Shown piece by piece: positions 53,523-62,008 of a DNA stretch of 64,000 nt. Positions within the stretch are counted from its first letter, which is position 1, and the number at the start of each line of letters is the position of its first letter. Location of the stretch: contig CBDFHN010000002.1 in NCBI GenBank assembly GCA_965247735.1, positions 3,286,001 to 3,350,000 on the forward strand, written 5' to 3'. The position numbers and the translations under genes are program-made. The notes beneath the pieces were generated by a model. That model saw only the letters and a list, made by a program, of their open reading frames with translations, searched no databases and was not told where the DNA came from. Source of the DNA: JAOXRU01 sp965247735. Its GTDB lineage: Bacteria > Bacteroidota > Bacteroidia > Flavobacteriales > Flavobacteriaceae.

Positions 53523-54923
53523 AACCCGATATGTTTTTTGAAGCTCTTCAATAACAATATCCACATCCTTTGTGCCGCTTTGCCAATTTACAAAAGCGGC
53601 TCTCATACATACAGTTCCTTTGTATATTGATGGGGTAATAAATACTTTTTTACCATCGTTTAACATTCTTACAAAATCATAAACCGTTTTTTTTGTAGGG
53701 CTGTTTGTTAATGTAAAACAGACCACATTTAATCGTGTAGGTGCTACAAGTTCAAATTCGGTGCTATTTTCAATAAATTGGGTTAGTTGTTTTGCCAATT
53801 GTATGCTTTGCAACACAATATCTCTGTATCCCTCTTTACCATAAGCCATAAGACTAAACCAAGCTGGTAATGCTCTAAATCGTCTAGAGTTTTCTGGTAA
53901 AAAATTTAGATAAGAAAAATTGTCCTTTGGATCTCCAAGGTAAGGTGCATTAGAATTCTGAAAAGTTTCAACTTGTAAAAACCGATGTTTTTCTTTGATA
54001 AAAAACACAGCGCTATCATAAGGCACATTCAACCATTTATGGCAATCTATGGTAATACTATCTGCATGCTCCCACCCTTTTATAAGGTGATGGTGTTCTT
54101 CTGTGCAGCTTACAAATCCGCCAAAAGCAGCATCAATATGCCACCAAAAACCGTATTCTTCTTTTAAAACAGCTATTGCCGCCATATCATCAAAATCAAC
54201 GCTATTTACAGTACCCGCACTAGCAATAAGTATTACCTTTTCTCCTGCTAAGCTTTCAAGTTTGGCGGTCAATAATGTTATGTCAATAGCTTCCCTATCT
54301 ACAAGTGTAGGGACTTGTATAATATTGTTGCTTCCAAAACCCAACATTGCCATAGATTTTAGTGCAGAAGAATGAGGCATTGCACTAATAATTTTGCATT
54401 CAGCAACCATGCCTTCTTTTGCGATGTCTATATTTTTGTGTTTCCCTAGCCATTGTCGCGCAACTCCAAGGCAGGTATAATTAGACATGGTAGCTCCAGT
54501 AACAAAACCGCCTATAAATGTTTTTGGTAACTGAAATAAATCTAGAAGGAGTGTTATGGTTTCCTGTTCAATTAATGCAGATAGATCTCCTTGTCCGTCT
54601 ATATTTTGTGTGTTTTGGTCATAGGTGCTTGCCAACCAATCCCCTATTAATGCCGCCGGTGTTGTACCACCAGTAACATACCCAAGGTAACGAGGGCCTG
54701 AAGATGCGGAGATGTATTTTTTATATGAGCTAATAAACTTTGATAAAGTTGCAGATGCTCCTAAGCCTTTTCCTAGTAATATGTTTTGTGTTTCCGCTTT
54801 TGCTGATGCCGATGTGGGAGCCTCAGCAATAGTATTCATATAATTAACTGCTTCTTTTGCTGCTTCGGCTATTATTTCAGCGATGTTGTTTTTGTCTTCT
54901 TCTAATATCTTGTTCATAGTCAT
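53517..54923 (-). CDS. PLP-dependent group II decarboxylase
   Basis: The start at 54923 (or 54917) gives a 468-residue enzyme; the longer open frame would run into the divergent gene. The PLP lysine lies in DCHKWLNVPYD (Lys296), preceded by HIDAAFGGFVSC, which holds the cofactor-binding Asp. GGFVTGATMSNYTCL binds the phosphate. Members decarboxylate glutamate, aromatic amino acids or 2,4-diaminobutyrate, and the substrate cannot be named. It is divergent from a MocR-type PLP regulator, which likely controls it. Confidence 0.9.
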   Translation of the reverse strand: MTMNKILEEDKNNIAEIIAEAAKEAVNYMNTIAEAPTSASAKAETQNILLGKGLGASATLSKFISSYKKYISASSGPRYLGYVTGGTTPAALIGDWLASTYDQNTQNIDGQGDLSALIEQETITLLLDLFQLPKTFIGGFVTGATMSNYTCLGVARQWLGKHKNIDIAKEGMVAECKIISAMPHSSALKSMAMLGFGSNNIIQVPTLVDREAIDITLLTAKLESLAGEKVILIASAGTVNSVDFDDMAAIAVLKEEYGFWWHIDAAFGGFVSCTEEHHHLIKGWEHADSITIDCHKWLNVPYDSAVFFIKEKHRFLQVETFQNSNAPYLGDPKDNFSYLNFLPENSRRFRALPAWFSLMAYGKEGYRDIVLQSIQLAKQLTQFIENSTEFELVAPTRLNVVCFTLTNSPTKKTVYDFVRMLNDGKKVFITPSIYKGTVCMRAAFVNWQSGTKDVDIVIEELQKTYRVL

Positions 54924-54933
54924 TGTTTTATTT

Positions 54934-54944
54934 CCGATAATCGG
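54934..54944. promoter_or_regulatory. Palindrome in the divergent regulatory region
   Basis: CCGATAATCGG is a perfect 11-bp palindrome in the decarboxylase leader and a possible binding site for the divergent MocR-type regulator. Confidence 0.35.
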
Positions 54945-54972
54945 TTTAATGTCCCGAGGCTGTTGATTCTTG

Positions 54973-54980
54973 CAAAAATA
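54973..54980 (-). promoter_or_regulatory. -7 element for the decarboxylase gene (TATTTTTG)
   Basis: TATTTTTG on the minus strand fits TAnnTTTG, 49 bp before the decarboxylase ATG. No -33 box is seen at normal spacing. Confidence 0.45.
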
Positions 54981-54992
54981 CATGATAAATCG

Positions 54993-55023
54993 TTTGTAAA
55001 ACAGATTCAATTTATTAAATTTA
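54993..55023 (+). promoter_or_regulatory. Promoter of the MocR-type regulator (TTTG - 19 bp - TAAATTTA)
   Basis: TTTG at 54993-54996 and TAAATTTA at 55016-55023 have the expected 19-bp spacing. The -7 box has one mismatch from TAnnTTTG. Confidence 0.55.
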
Positions 55024-55041
55024 TACCATATCAGATGAAAT

Positions 55042-56472
55042 ATGAAAACAACTGAATTCTTATACGAAAAACTAGCTACCACATTAGAAGATAGTATTTT
55101 TAATGGGATATTGACCTATGGGGATAAGTTGCCATCGGTACGTAGTGCCGCAAAAGCGCATCAGGTTAGTGCTTCAACAATATTCCAAGCCTATTATGCT
55201 TTGGAGGCTAAAGGTTTGGTGGCAGCAAGGGCAAAATCTGGATATTATGTGTCCTATAGACAACCAATTGTAAAAGCAGAACCAGAAATAACACTAAAAT
55301 CTTTACCTAAGATATCTAATATTACGGGAGATTATATTGTTCAGGAAATGTTGACTGTACTTACAGATGAAACCTACCAACAGTTATCTAGAGCTATACC
55401 ATCAAAAGAATATTTGCCTAGTGCAAAGCTAAATAAGTGTGTAAAAACGGTGCTTAAGGCTGAGAGCTATAATACAACCATGTATCCAAACCCGCAAGGA
55501 AATGAAGAGCTGAGAAAGCGGATAGGTTTACAGCTGTTAAAAACGGGAAAATCATATGCAAAAGAAGATATTGTTGTTACTTCTGGCTGTACGGAAGCTT
55601 TGATATTGAGTTTAAAGGAAACAACAGAAAAAGGAGATATTATTCTTACAGATAAGATTTCTTATTACGGAATTACTCAAATGATAAAATCACTTGGTTT
55701 AAAGACGATTTTGGTGCCTGTGTCTTCCTCGAAAGGGTTGGATGTGGATTTTGTGGAAAAAGCAGTAAAGAAGTTTAATGTTAAAGCTTGTTTGTTTACC
55801 ACCAATTTTAATAATCCTACTGGTGGTATCTTGTCTACTACTGATAAAAAGAGATTGGTTGATATTGTAAAAACGCATAAAATACCTTTAATTGAAGATG
55901 ATGTCTATGGAGAGTTATATTTTGGAAAAAATAGACCTGATACGTGTAAACAGTACGACTTATATGGCTGGGTAATTTATTGTTCTTCTTTTTCAAAAAC
56001 ACTTTCACCTAGTTATAGAATTGGGTATTGTATTGCTGGTAGATTTCAAAAAAAAATAGCGCTTACAAAAAGAATTAGTTCTTTTGGAGTAAGTGAATTG
56101 CCTCAACAAACATTGGCCTTATTTTTAAGAAACGGACGTTATGACAATTACCTAAAAAATTTAAGAACTACATTACACACAAATATGCTAAAGTATTACA
56201 AGCTTATTGTGTCTTGTTTTCCAAAGGAAATAGTTTTTATGCCTCCAAAAGGAGGTTATGTATTTTGGATTTCTTTTCCGGATAAATTTGATGGCTATCA
56301 ACTTTTTTTAGCTGCTAAGGAAAAAGGAATAAGTGTTATTCCTGGTCAAGTGTTTTCTTTACAAGAGGCCTATAAAAATCACATAAGACTTAGTTTTGCA
56401 GAACCACTAGATGAGAAAAGAATAAAAGCCATAAAACTAGTTGGCAATTTAGCTAAAAAAATGCTGCAATAA
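55042..56472 (+). CDS. MocR-family (GntR-aminotransferase) transcription regulator
   Basis: An N-terminal winged helix of the GntR type (about 5-75, YGDKLPSVRSAAKAHQVSAS) is joined to a fold-type I aminotransferase-like domain (about 110-470) with the PLP lysine in SFSKTLSPSYRIG (Lys319). TNFNNPTGGILS is also typical. Such proteins sense PLP or an amino-acid-derived aldimine and usually regulate the neighbouring divergent gene, here a PLP decarboxylase. The 476-residue length is normal. Confidence 0.93.
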   Translation: MKTTEFLYEKLATTLEDSIFNGILTYGDKLPSVRSAAKAHQVSASTIFQAYYALEAKGLVAARAKSGYYVSYRQPIVKAEPEITLKSLPKISNITGDYIVQEMLTVLTDETYQQLSRAIPSKEYLPSAKLNKCVKTVLKAESYNTTMYPNPQGNEELRKRIGLQLLKTGKSYAKEDIVVTSGCTEALILSLKETTEKGDIILTDKISYYGITQMIKSLGLKTILVPVSSSKGLDVDFVEKAVKKFNVKACLFTTNFNNPTGGILSTTDKKRLVDIVKTHKIPLIEDDVYGELYFGKNRPDTCKQYDLYGWVIYCSSFSKTLSPSYRIGYCIAGRFQKKIALTKRISSFGVSELPQQTLALFLRNGRYDNYLKNLRTTLHTNMLKYYKLIVSCFPKEIVFMPPKGGYVFWISFPDKFDGYQLFLAAKEKGISVIPGQVFSLQEAYKNHIRLSFAEPLDEKRIKAIKLVGNLAKKMLQ

Positions 56473-57141
56473 TGCTGCTGTTTTTACAGGTTGTTCTAAG
56501 GGAATCATATGTCCAGAATTGGTAAATACAAACAAGCTAGAATCTACAATTGTATGCTTAGCTTCTTCAAGTGCCGTTATTGGCACAATATTGTCATTAG
56601 TTGAACCAATTAACAACGTCTTTTTTTTAAATGTCGAAAACAAAGAAAACAGCGAAGCTCGCTGTGAGGTGGCTTCTAATTGCCGAAGTAGTGTTGCTAG
56701 GCCTAATTCATTATCCATTTTTTTGATAATAGCAATTATAACAGTATTATCATGATTTTTTGGATGCAAAAACTGCTGTATTCTTGATGATGAAATACCT
56801 TTATACTGGTGTTTTTGTAAAAAAGAAATGGTGCTTTTCCGAAGTGTAATTTCATCAGCTTTTAATCCTGAGAAATCTGTTGCTATTACCACAATTTTTT
56901 TGATTAAATCAGAGTGTTTAATGGCGAAATTCATTGCAGCATAACCGCCTAACGAAAAACCAACAATATAACTTGGTTCAGTTATTTTTGAAGCTATTAT
57001 GGTATCAATGTCTTGAAAGGAGTTTGCGAGACTAATGTCTATATGTATTGGTGTGAATTTTTGAATTTCAGGGAATATGTATTGCCAAAGTAGTTCGTTG
57101 CACATGGTTCCTGAAATAAAATAGATAGCCTCTTTTTTCAT
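56449..57141 (-). CDS. Alpha/beta hydrolase
   Basis: A 230-residue cytoplasmic protein with the nucleophile elbow GFSLGGYAAMN, LLIGSTNDNIVP holding the likely acid, and the histidine in FTNSGHMIPLEQP. This compact form resembles esterases or menaquinone-pathway-like hydrolases, but the substrate is unknown. Its 3' end overlaps that of the convergent MocR gene by 24 bp. Confidence 0.85.
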   Translation of the reverse strand: MKKEAIYFISGTMCNELLWQYIFPEIQKFTPIHIDISLANSFQDIDTIIASKITEPSYIVGFSLGGYAAMNFAIKHSDLIKKIVVIATDFSGLKADEITLRKSTISFLQKHQYKGISSSRIQQFLHPKNHDNTVIIAIIKKMDNELGLATLLRQLEATSQRASLFSLFSTFKKKTLLIGSTNDNIVPITALEEAKHTIVDSSLFVFTNSGHMIPLEQPVKTAALLQHFFS

Positions 57142-57160
57142 TAATGTTGTATTGAGTCTA

Positions 57161-57168
57161 CAAAGATA
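57161..57168 (-). promoter_or_regulatory. -7 element (TATCTTTG) for the alpha/beta hydrolase gene
   Basis: TATCTTTG on the minus strand matches TAnnTTTG and ends 19 bp before the ATG. Confidence 0.5.
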
Positions 57169-57379
57169 AGTTTAGCAAATAGATATAAGATTTTTTAGTT
57201 TTATTAATCTCTATTAGACGGTATTTGCTCAAGGTTGGCTTTGATAGTTCTATGTGCTTATCAGATAGTTTGTATAGGCTAAATCTTACATGTAATAAGT
57301 TGTTTTTCAAATCATTATTTGGTGTATTGAGTAATTAGTTGTTTATTTATGTAAGAAAAACCTTAAAAAAACAAGTATT

Positions 57380-57664
57380 ATGGAAGAGTATTTACCGTTA
57401 ATTATTCAGTTAATCACTGGCGCCATTGGAGGAAATGTTGCTGGAAGACTATTAAAAAACTTGTCTTTAGGCACGCTTGGGAATTCAATTTTAGGAATCT
57501 TAGGAGGTGGTCTTGGTGGCTATCTTTTAGGTATGTTGGGGATATCTAGTGGTGGTGGAATGGATCTTACAGGAATACTAGGTAGTATTGGAGCTGGGGG
57601 AGTTGGTGGAGGAGTACTAATGGCAATTGTTGGCTTTATTAAAAAAGCAATGAATAAAGGATAA
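57380..57664 (+). CDS. Small glycine-rich membrane protein
   Basis: The 94-residue protein has Gly-rich membrane helices (LIIQLITGAIGGNVAG, NSILGILGGGLGGYLLGML, GGVGGGVLMAIVGFIKKAM). Similar small proteins are conserved in many bacteria under no clear name. The repetition of GxxxG-like spacing suggests tight helix packing or oligomers. Function unknown. It is a single-gene unit with its own terminator. Confidence 0.82.
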   Translation: MEEYLPLIIQLITGAIGGNVAGRLLKNLSLGTLGNSILGILGGGLGGYLLGMLGISSGGGMDLTGILGSIGAGGVGGGVLMAIVGFIKKAMNKG

Positions 57665-57684
57665 GATAGTATCTAAATAGGATT

Positions 57685-57722
57685 AAAAAGTCAAGGTCAA
57701 AATAGGGTCTTGACTTTTTTTA
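57685..57722 (+). terminator. Rho-independent terminator
   Basis: AAAAAGTCAAG and CTTGACTTTTT pair around a 13-nt loop, followed by T. Confidence 0.88.
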
Positions 57723-57737
57723 TGAACTGTAATTGCC

Positions 57738-57745
57738 TATTTTTG
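57738..57745 (+). promoter_or_regulatory. -7 element (TATTTTTG) upstream of the aminopeptidase gene
   Basis: TATTTTTG matches TAnnTTTG and lies 44 bp before the ATG. The nearest TTG is 25 bp upstream, wider than usual. Confidence 0.45.
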
Positions 57746-57789
57746 GTTTCAGTTTTAAAAATTACCAATAAAATACTAAATATCATATT

Positions 57790-59088
57790 ATGAAATATAC
57801 TCAGATTGTTAGTGAATTGTTTGTAACAAACAGAAAGAAATTTGTGTCGCAAATGAAACCTAAGAGTATTGCAGTTTTTAATTCTAATGATATCTATCCT
57901 ATTGGTGCGGATAGTTGCATGCCTTTTGAGCAGGCGAGAGATATTTTTTACTTAAGTGGAGCAGATCAGGAAGAAACAAAATTGTTATTGTTTCCTGATG
58001 CATTAGATCCTAAACATAGGGAAATCCTTTTTGTAAGAGAAACTAATGCTCATATAGCGGTTTGGGAAGGTGAAAAATTATCAAAGGAAAAGGCAACTTC
58101 GGTGTCTGGAATTCAAACAATATATTGGTTATCAGATTTTGAAAAAGTATTTGCTGATTTGATGGCAGAGTCAGAACGTTTATATTTTAATACTAATGAA
58201 CATTACCGTCAGGCTGTAGAAACACAAACTAGAGAAGACCGTTTTATCATATGGTGTAAGGAAAAATATCCAGCACATCAATGGGAAAAGAGTTTTAATA
58301 TTCTTCAAGAAATTAGAGGAGTAAAAGAGCAAGAAGAACTAGCATTGATACAACAAGCGTGTACAATTACAGAAAAAGGATTTAAACGTGTCTTAGAATT
58401 TGTAAAACCTGGTGTTTGGGAATATGAAATTGAAGCAGAATTTATTCACGAGTTTATAAAAAACAGGTCTAAGGGTTTTGCCTATACACCAATAATTGCT
58501 TCTGGATACAATGCTAATGTATTGCATTATATAGAGAACATTAATCAGTGTAAATCAGGAGAACTTATTCTGATGGATGTTGGTGCTGAGTATGCTAATT
58601 ATGCTAGTGATATGACTAGAACTATTCCTGTTGATGGCAAATTTACTGAGCGTCAAGCAGCGGTTTATAATGCGGTACTAAGAGTTAAAAATGAAGCTAC
58701 TAATATGTTGATTCCAGGAACAATCTGGGCAGAATACCATAAAGAAGTAGGTAAAATAATGACTTCTGAGTTATTGGGACTTGGTCTATTAGACAAGCAA
58801 GATGTAAAAAACGCAAATCCTGATTGGCCAGCGTATAAAAAATATTTTATGCATGGTACTAGTCATCATATGGGGTTAGACACACATGATTATGGAATGC
58901 TAAAAACACCGATGAAGGCTAATATGGTTTTTACGGTAGAGCCAGGAATATATATACCTGAGGAAAACATGGGAGTTCGTTTAGAAGATGATGTTGTAAT
59001 TCAGGAAAATGGGGCGCCACTAAATCTAATGGCAAATATTCCTATAGCAATAGAAGAAATAGAATCTTATATGAATTCTGGAAAATAA
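57790..59088 (+). CDS. pepP: Xaa-Pro aminopeptidase (M24B)
   Basis: The 432-residue protein has an N-terminal AMP_N domain (about 5-130) and a pita-bread catalytic domain with the metal ligands Asp263 and Asp274 (LMDVGAEYANYASDMTR), His355 (HGTSHHMG), Glu384 (VEPGIYIP) and Glu399 (VRLEDDVV). It removes the N-terminal residue before proline in the cytoplasm. Order, spacing and length agree with aminopeptidase P. It ends at a terminator shared with the convergent brnQ gene. Confidence 0.94.
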   Translation: MKYTQIVSELFVTNRKKFVSQMKPKSIAVFNSNDIYPIGADSCMPFEQARDIFYLSGADQEETKLLLFPDALDPKHREILFVRETNAHIAVWEGEKLSKEKATSVSGIQTIYWLSDFEKVFADLMAESERLYFNTNEHYRQAVETQTREDRFIIWCKEKYPAHQWEKSFNILQEIRGVKEQEELALIQQACTITEKGFKRVLEFVKPGVWEYEIEAEFIHEFIKNRSKGFAYTPIIASGYNANVLHYIENINQCKSGELILMDVGAEYANYASDMTRTIPVDGKFTERQAAVYNAVLRVKNEATNMLIPGTIWAEYHKEVGKIMTSELLGLGLLDKQDVKNANPDWPAYKKYFMHGTSHHMGLDTHDYGMLKTPMKANMVFTVEPGIYIPEENMGVRLEDDVVIQENGAPLNLMANIPIAIEEIESYMNSGK

Positions 59089-59110
59089 AATAAGTAAGTT
59101 TTACAAGTAA

Positions 59111-59147
59111 AGCGGAAGGTACTTTAAAATACCTTCCGCTTTTTTTA
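59111..59147. terminator. Bidirectional terminator between pepP and brnQ
   Basis: A perfect 11-bp stem (AGCGGAAGGTA/TACCTTCCGCT) with an 8-nt loop has T after it on the plus strand. The pairing also suits the minus strand. Confidence 0.93.
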
Positions 59148-60422
59148 TGCTTTTAGTTTTACTCTCTGATAGAAAGTGAGACTTATAAAACACAATAATG
59201 CTGGTAAAATCCAACCCATATTTAGGTTAGATAAAGGAATGATATCTTTTGTTTGACGTATCATATTTTCAAATCCTATAGCACCAATAAAATCGGGAAT
59301 ACTAAAAAGAATGGTAACAAATGCCACTGACCTAAAAATAAGTGGTGTCCCATAGGAATCTGGAAGTAGGTTTAGGAAGATTAAAATAATGGTTAACGGA
59401 TAAAGGATAAGTAATACTGGTATGGCAATTTGAATAATAAATCCTACGTTATATTGACCAATTAAAACACCTAAAAAAGAACCAAAAAAAGCAGTAAGCA
59501 AGAAAGCTTTAGTAGAATTATTGCAAATGCCTTTGACAAAATCTGCTGTTCCGGTAATGATTCCTACAGCGGTAGTAAAACATGCCAATCCCACCAGTAC
59601 ACTTAAAAATAGATTTCCAATGTTTCCTAAAGTAGCAATACTGATGCTTGAGAGTAAAGCCGTTCGTGTAATTTCTGATGAAAACTCTCCATTAAAAATA
59701 GCACCGGAATAAATAAGTCCTGCATAAACAAAAAATAAAGCAAGACCTGCAATAATTCCTGCTTTGGTGATTAGTGTTTTTTTCTCCGCGTAAGAAGTAT
59801 GTCCTTTGAGATGTAATGATATAATAACCACGGCTCCAATTAATACAGCTCCGATACAGTCAAATGTTTGATAGCCTTCAATAATTCCATCAGTAAAAGG
59901 CAAAACCATGGTTGTGGCTACCATTTTACTATGCGGCATAAAGGTTCCAATCACAATAATTGCAACAATAATTATGAAAATAAAAGGAGTTAAAAATTTA
60001 CCAATAACAGATAAGATACTAGATCTGTTTATAACAAAAATAAAAACTACAGCAAAGAAAAGTGTACTTGTAATAGAGGAAGGAATGTCAAAAAATGGAG
60101 CAATAGCCATTTCATGTGTTACTGAAGCCGTTCGAGGAGAGGGCAGCGAAATAGAAATGATATAAATAATAAAACAAAAAGTATAACTGAAAATTGGATG
60201 TATTTTTTTTGAAAAATCCAATAAAGTACCTTGAAGTTTTGCATGTGCTAAGATTCCTAAAATGGGAATAACTACTGCTGATATAGAAAATCCTAAAGTA
60301 ACCCATATCCATGAGTTTCCTGATTTTAATCCCAACAGTGGAGGTAGGATAAGATTCCCAGCTCCAAAAAAGAGGGAAAACAGCGCAAAGGCTGTGATGA
60401 AAATTGTTTTGTTTTTGGGCAT
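59145..60422 (-). CDS. brnQ: Branched-chain amino acid carrier (LIVCS family)
   Basis: The 425-residue, about 12-helix membrane protein begins with IFITAFALFSLFFGAGNLIL, the diagnostic start of BrnQ carriers. It keeps GFIIQIAIPVLLILYPLTII and similar helices. It imports leucine, isoleucine and valine with Na+ or H+. It is a single gene, convergent with pepP. Confidence 0.92.
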   Translation of the reverse strand: MPKNKTIFITAFALFSLFFGAGNLILPPLLGLKSGNSWIWVTLGFSISAVVIPILGILAHAKLQGTLLDFSKKIHPIFSYTFCFIIYIISISLPSPRTASVTHEMAIAPFFDIPSSITSTLFFAVVFIFVINRSSILSVIGKFLTPFIFIIIVAIIVIGTFMPHSKMVATTMVLPFTDGIIEGYQTFDCIGAVLIGAVVIISLHLKGHTSYAEKKTLITKAGIIAGLALFFVYAGLIYSGAIFNGEFSSEITRTALLSSISIATLGNIGNLFLSVLVGLACFTTAVGIITGTADFVKGICNNSTKAFLLTAFFGSFLGVLIGQYNVGFIIQIAIPVLLILYPLTIILIFLNLLPDSYGTPLIFRSVAFVTILFSIPDFIGAIGFENMIRQTKDIIPLSNLNMGWILPALLCFISLTFYQRVKLKA

Positions 60423-60588
60423 GATAGTTAGTTAGTTGTTTGGAAAGATAAGCTTTTTTTGAAAAAAGTTGTATTTCATCGAAAAAAACATTATTTCGTG
60501 TACTAAAAACAATATTATTACGTTGTATTTAGTGATAGGGCTCCCAAATGTCTTGTCGAAACCACAAACCAAGTCTTAACTTACAAGT

Positions 60589-60837
60589 ATGAAAAAAATA
60601 TTCTTATCCTACGGTGGGAGGTTAGATAAAATTTGCTGCTCCATTTTTGGGCATCATTTTGTAATCTCCAAAAAAATCACATCACATATTAAAGAGTACA
60701 AATGTGTACATTGTTGCAAGCAAGTTAGCAACGATGAAAAAGGGCATTTTACCAATTTAACTCCAGAAGTCAGAGCTTTTAATCAAGAATTATCTCAATT
60801 TCACCAAAGAAGAAAAGCACATCAACATATTGCTTAA
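60589..60837 (+). CDS. Small Cys/His-rich protein (DUF1660-like)
   Basis: The 82-residue protein has a possible zinc site: CCSIFGHHF and, 20 residues on, EYKCVHCCKQV. The remainder is charged (PEVRAFNQELSQFHQRRKAH). The pattern resembles small prophage-type DUF1660 proteins, but no other phage gene is near. It ends 4 bp inside the end of the convergent thiL gene. Confidence 0.68.
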   Translation: MKKIFLSYGGRLDKICCSIFGHHFVISKKITSHIKEYKCVHCCKQVSNDEKGHFTNLTPEVRAFNQELSQFHQRRKAHQHIA

Positions 60838-61886
60838 TCTTCTTTAGAAAAAGAAGTCCAACCTTGAGCACTAAGTTCTATTTTAGTATTTGCTCTGGTA
60901 ACTAAATAATTACCTTCGTTTTTTGCAGTCATATGTCCTATGATTGTAAGGTTAGGATTTGCTTTTATTTTGTCATAATCACCTTGTGGAACAGTGAATA
61001 GTAATTCATAATCTTCACCTCCACTAAGTGCTACCATTGTGCTGTCTATATTAAACTCTTCACAAGCAGCTATTACTGTTGGGTCTAATGGAATTTTTTC
61101 TTCATATAAATCACAACCAAGCTCACTTTCTTTAGCTAAATGAAGAATTTCTGAAGATAAACCATCACTAATATCTATCATGGACGTTGGTGTTACCTCA
61201 AGACCTGCAAGTAATGTTACAATGTCTTTACGAGCCTCAGGTTTTAATTGTCGTTCAATAATATAAGTGTATTGATCCAAGTCTGGTTGGCTATTTGGAT
61301 TTACTTTAAAAACAGCTTTTTCGCGTTCTAAAACTTGAAGTCCCATATATGCAGCACCAAGATCACCACTAACTACAAGTAAGTCGTTTTCTTTAGCTCC
61401 ATTTCTGTAGGCAACCTTTTCTGCTGTTACTTCACCAATGGCAGTAACACTAATGATAAGTCCTTTTTGAGAGGAAGTAGTGTCTCCTCCAATAACATCT
61501 ACATTGTAGTGGTTTGCAGCAAGTTCTATACCAGCATATAGTTCTTCTAAGGCTTCTAATGGAAATCTATTAGATACCGCAATAGAAATAGTAACCTGTG
61601 TTGCTTTAGCATTCATGGCATAGATGTCAGATAAGTTAACAACTACAGCCTTGTATCCCAAATGTTTTAGTGGAACATAACTTAAATCGAAATGCACACC
61701 CTCTACCAACAAGTCTGTAGAAACCACAACTTTTTTACCTTTAAAATCAAGAAGAGCAGCATCATCTCCAATTCCTTTTATGGAAGAATCGTTTTTAAGT
61801 GTAAAATTTTTGGTTAAATGTGCAATTAATCCAAATTCTCCTAAACTAGCGATTGATGTGCTTGGTGTGTTTTTGTCTTCTATCAT
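60834..61886 (-). CDS. thiL: Thiamine-monophosphate kinase
   Basis: The 350-residue enzyme has IGDDAALLDFKGKKVVVSTD, then LVEGVHFDL, then VNLSDIYAMNAKA and GGDTTSSQKGL, the magnesium and nucleotide sites of ThiL. ISDGLSSEILHLAKESELG lies in the second domain. It phosphorylates thiamine monophosphate to the active diphosphate. The ATG lies only 5 bp after a -7-like box (TATTTTTG), so the transcript may have little or no leader. Confidence 0.95.
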   Translation of the reverse strand: MIEDKNTPSTSIASLGEFGLIAHLTKNFTLKNDSSIKGIGDDAALLDFKGKKVVVSTDLLVEGVHFDLSYVPLKHLGYKAVVVNLSDIYAMNAKATQVTISIAVSNRFPLEALEELYAGIELAANHYNVDVIGGDTTSSQKGLIISVTAIGEVTAEKVAYRNGAKENDLLVVSGDLGAAYMGLQVLEREKAVFKVNPNSQPDLDQYTYIIERQLKPEARKDIVTLLAGLEVTPTSMIDISDGLSSEILHLAKESELGCDLYEEKIPLDPTVIAACEEFNIDSTMVALSGGEDYELLFTVPQGDYDKIKANPNLTIIGHMTAKNEGNYLVTRANTKIELSAQGWTSFSKED

Positions 61887-61890
61887 GCTG

Positions 61891-61898
61891 CAAAAATA
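61891..61898 (-). promoter_or_regulatory. -7 element (TATTTTTG) immediately before thiL
   Basis: TATTTTTG on the minus strand ends 5 bp before the thiL ATG. No -33 TTG box is visible. Confidence 0.45.
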
Positions 61899-61939
61899 AG
61901 CAGTTGAATAGGATTAATCGCTATACTGATAAAAATAAA

Positions 61940-61965
61940 AAGACTATCTCTTGTAAGATAGCCTT
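61940..61965 (-). terminator. Rho-independent terminator after the MBL-fold gene
   Basis: On the minus strand AGGCTATCT and AGATAGTCT pair (one G-T) around a 6-nt loop, followed by a TTTTTA-rich tail. Confidence 0.82.
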
Positions 61966-62008
61966 AGTATTTAAAATATAATGGATTTTAAACTGATGTT
62001 TATGTCAA

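Noticed and set aside
57380..57664. Glycine-rich small membrane protein as a bacteriocin or holin
   Set aside because: There is no leader peptide, immunity, export or lysis gene nearby. Similar chromosomal proteins are widespread.
60589..60837. DUF1660-like small protein as a prophage remnant
   Set aside because: No integrase, attachment site or other phage gene lies around it. The neighbours are housekeeping genes.
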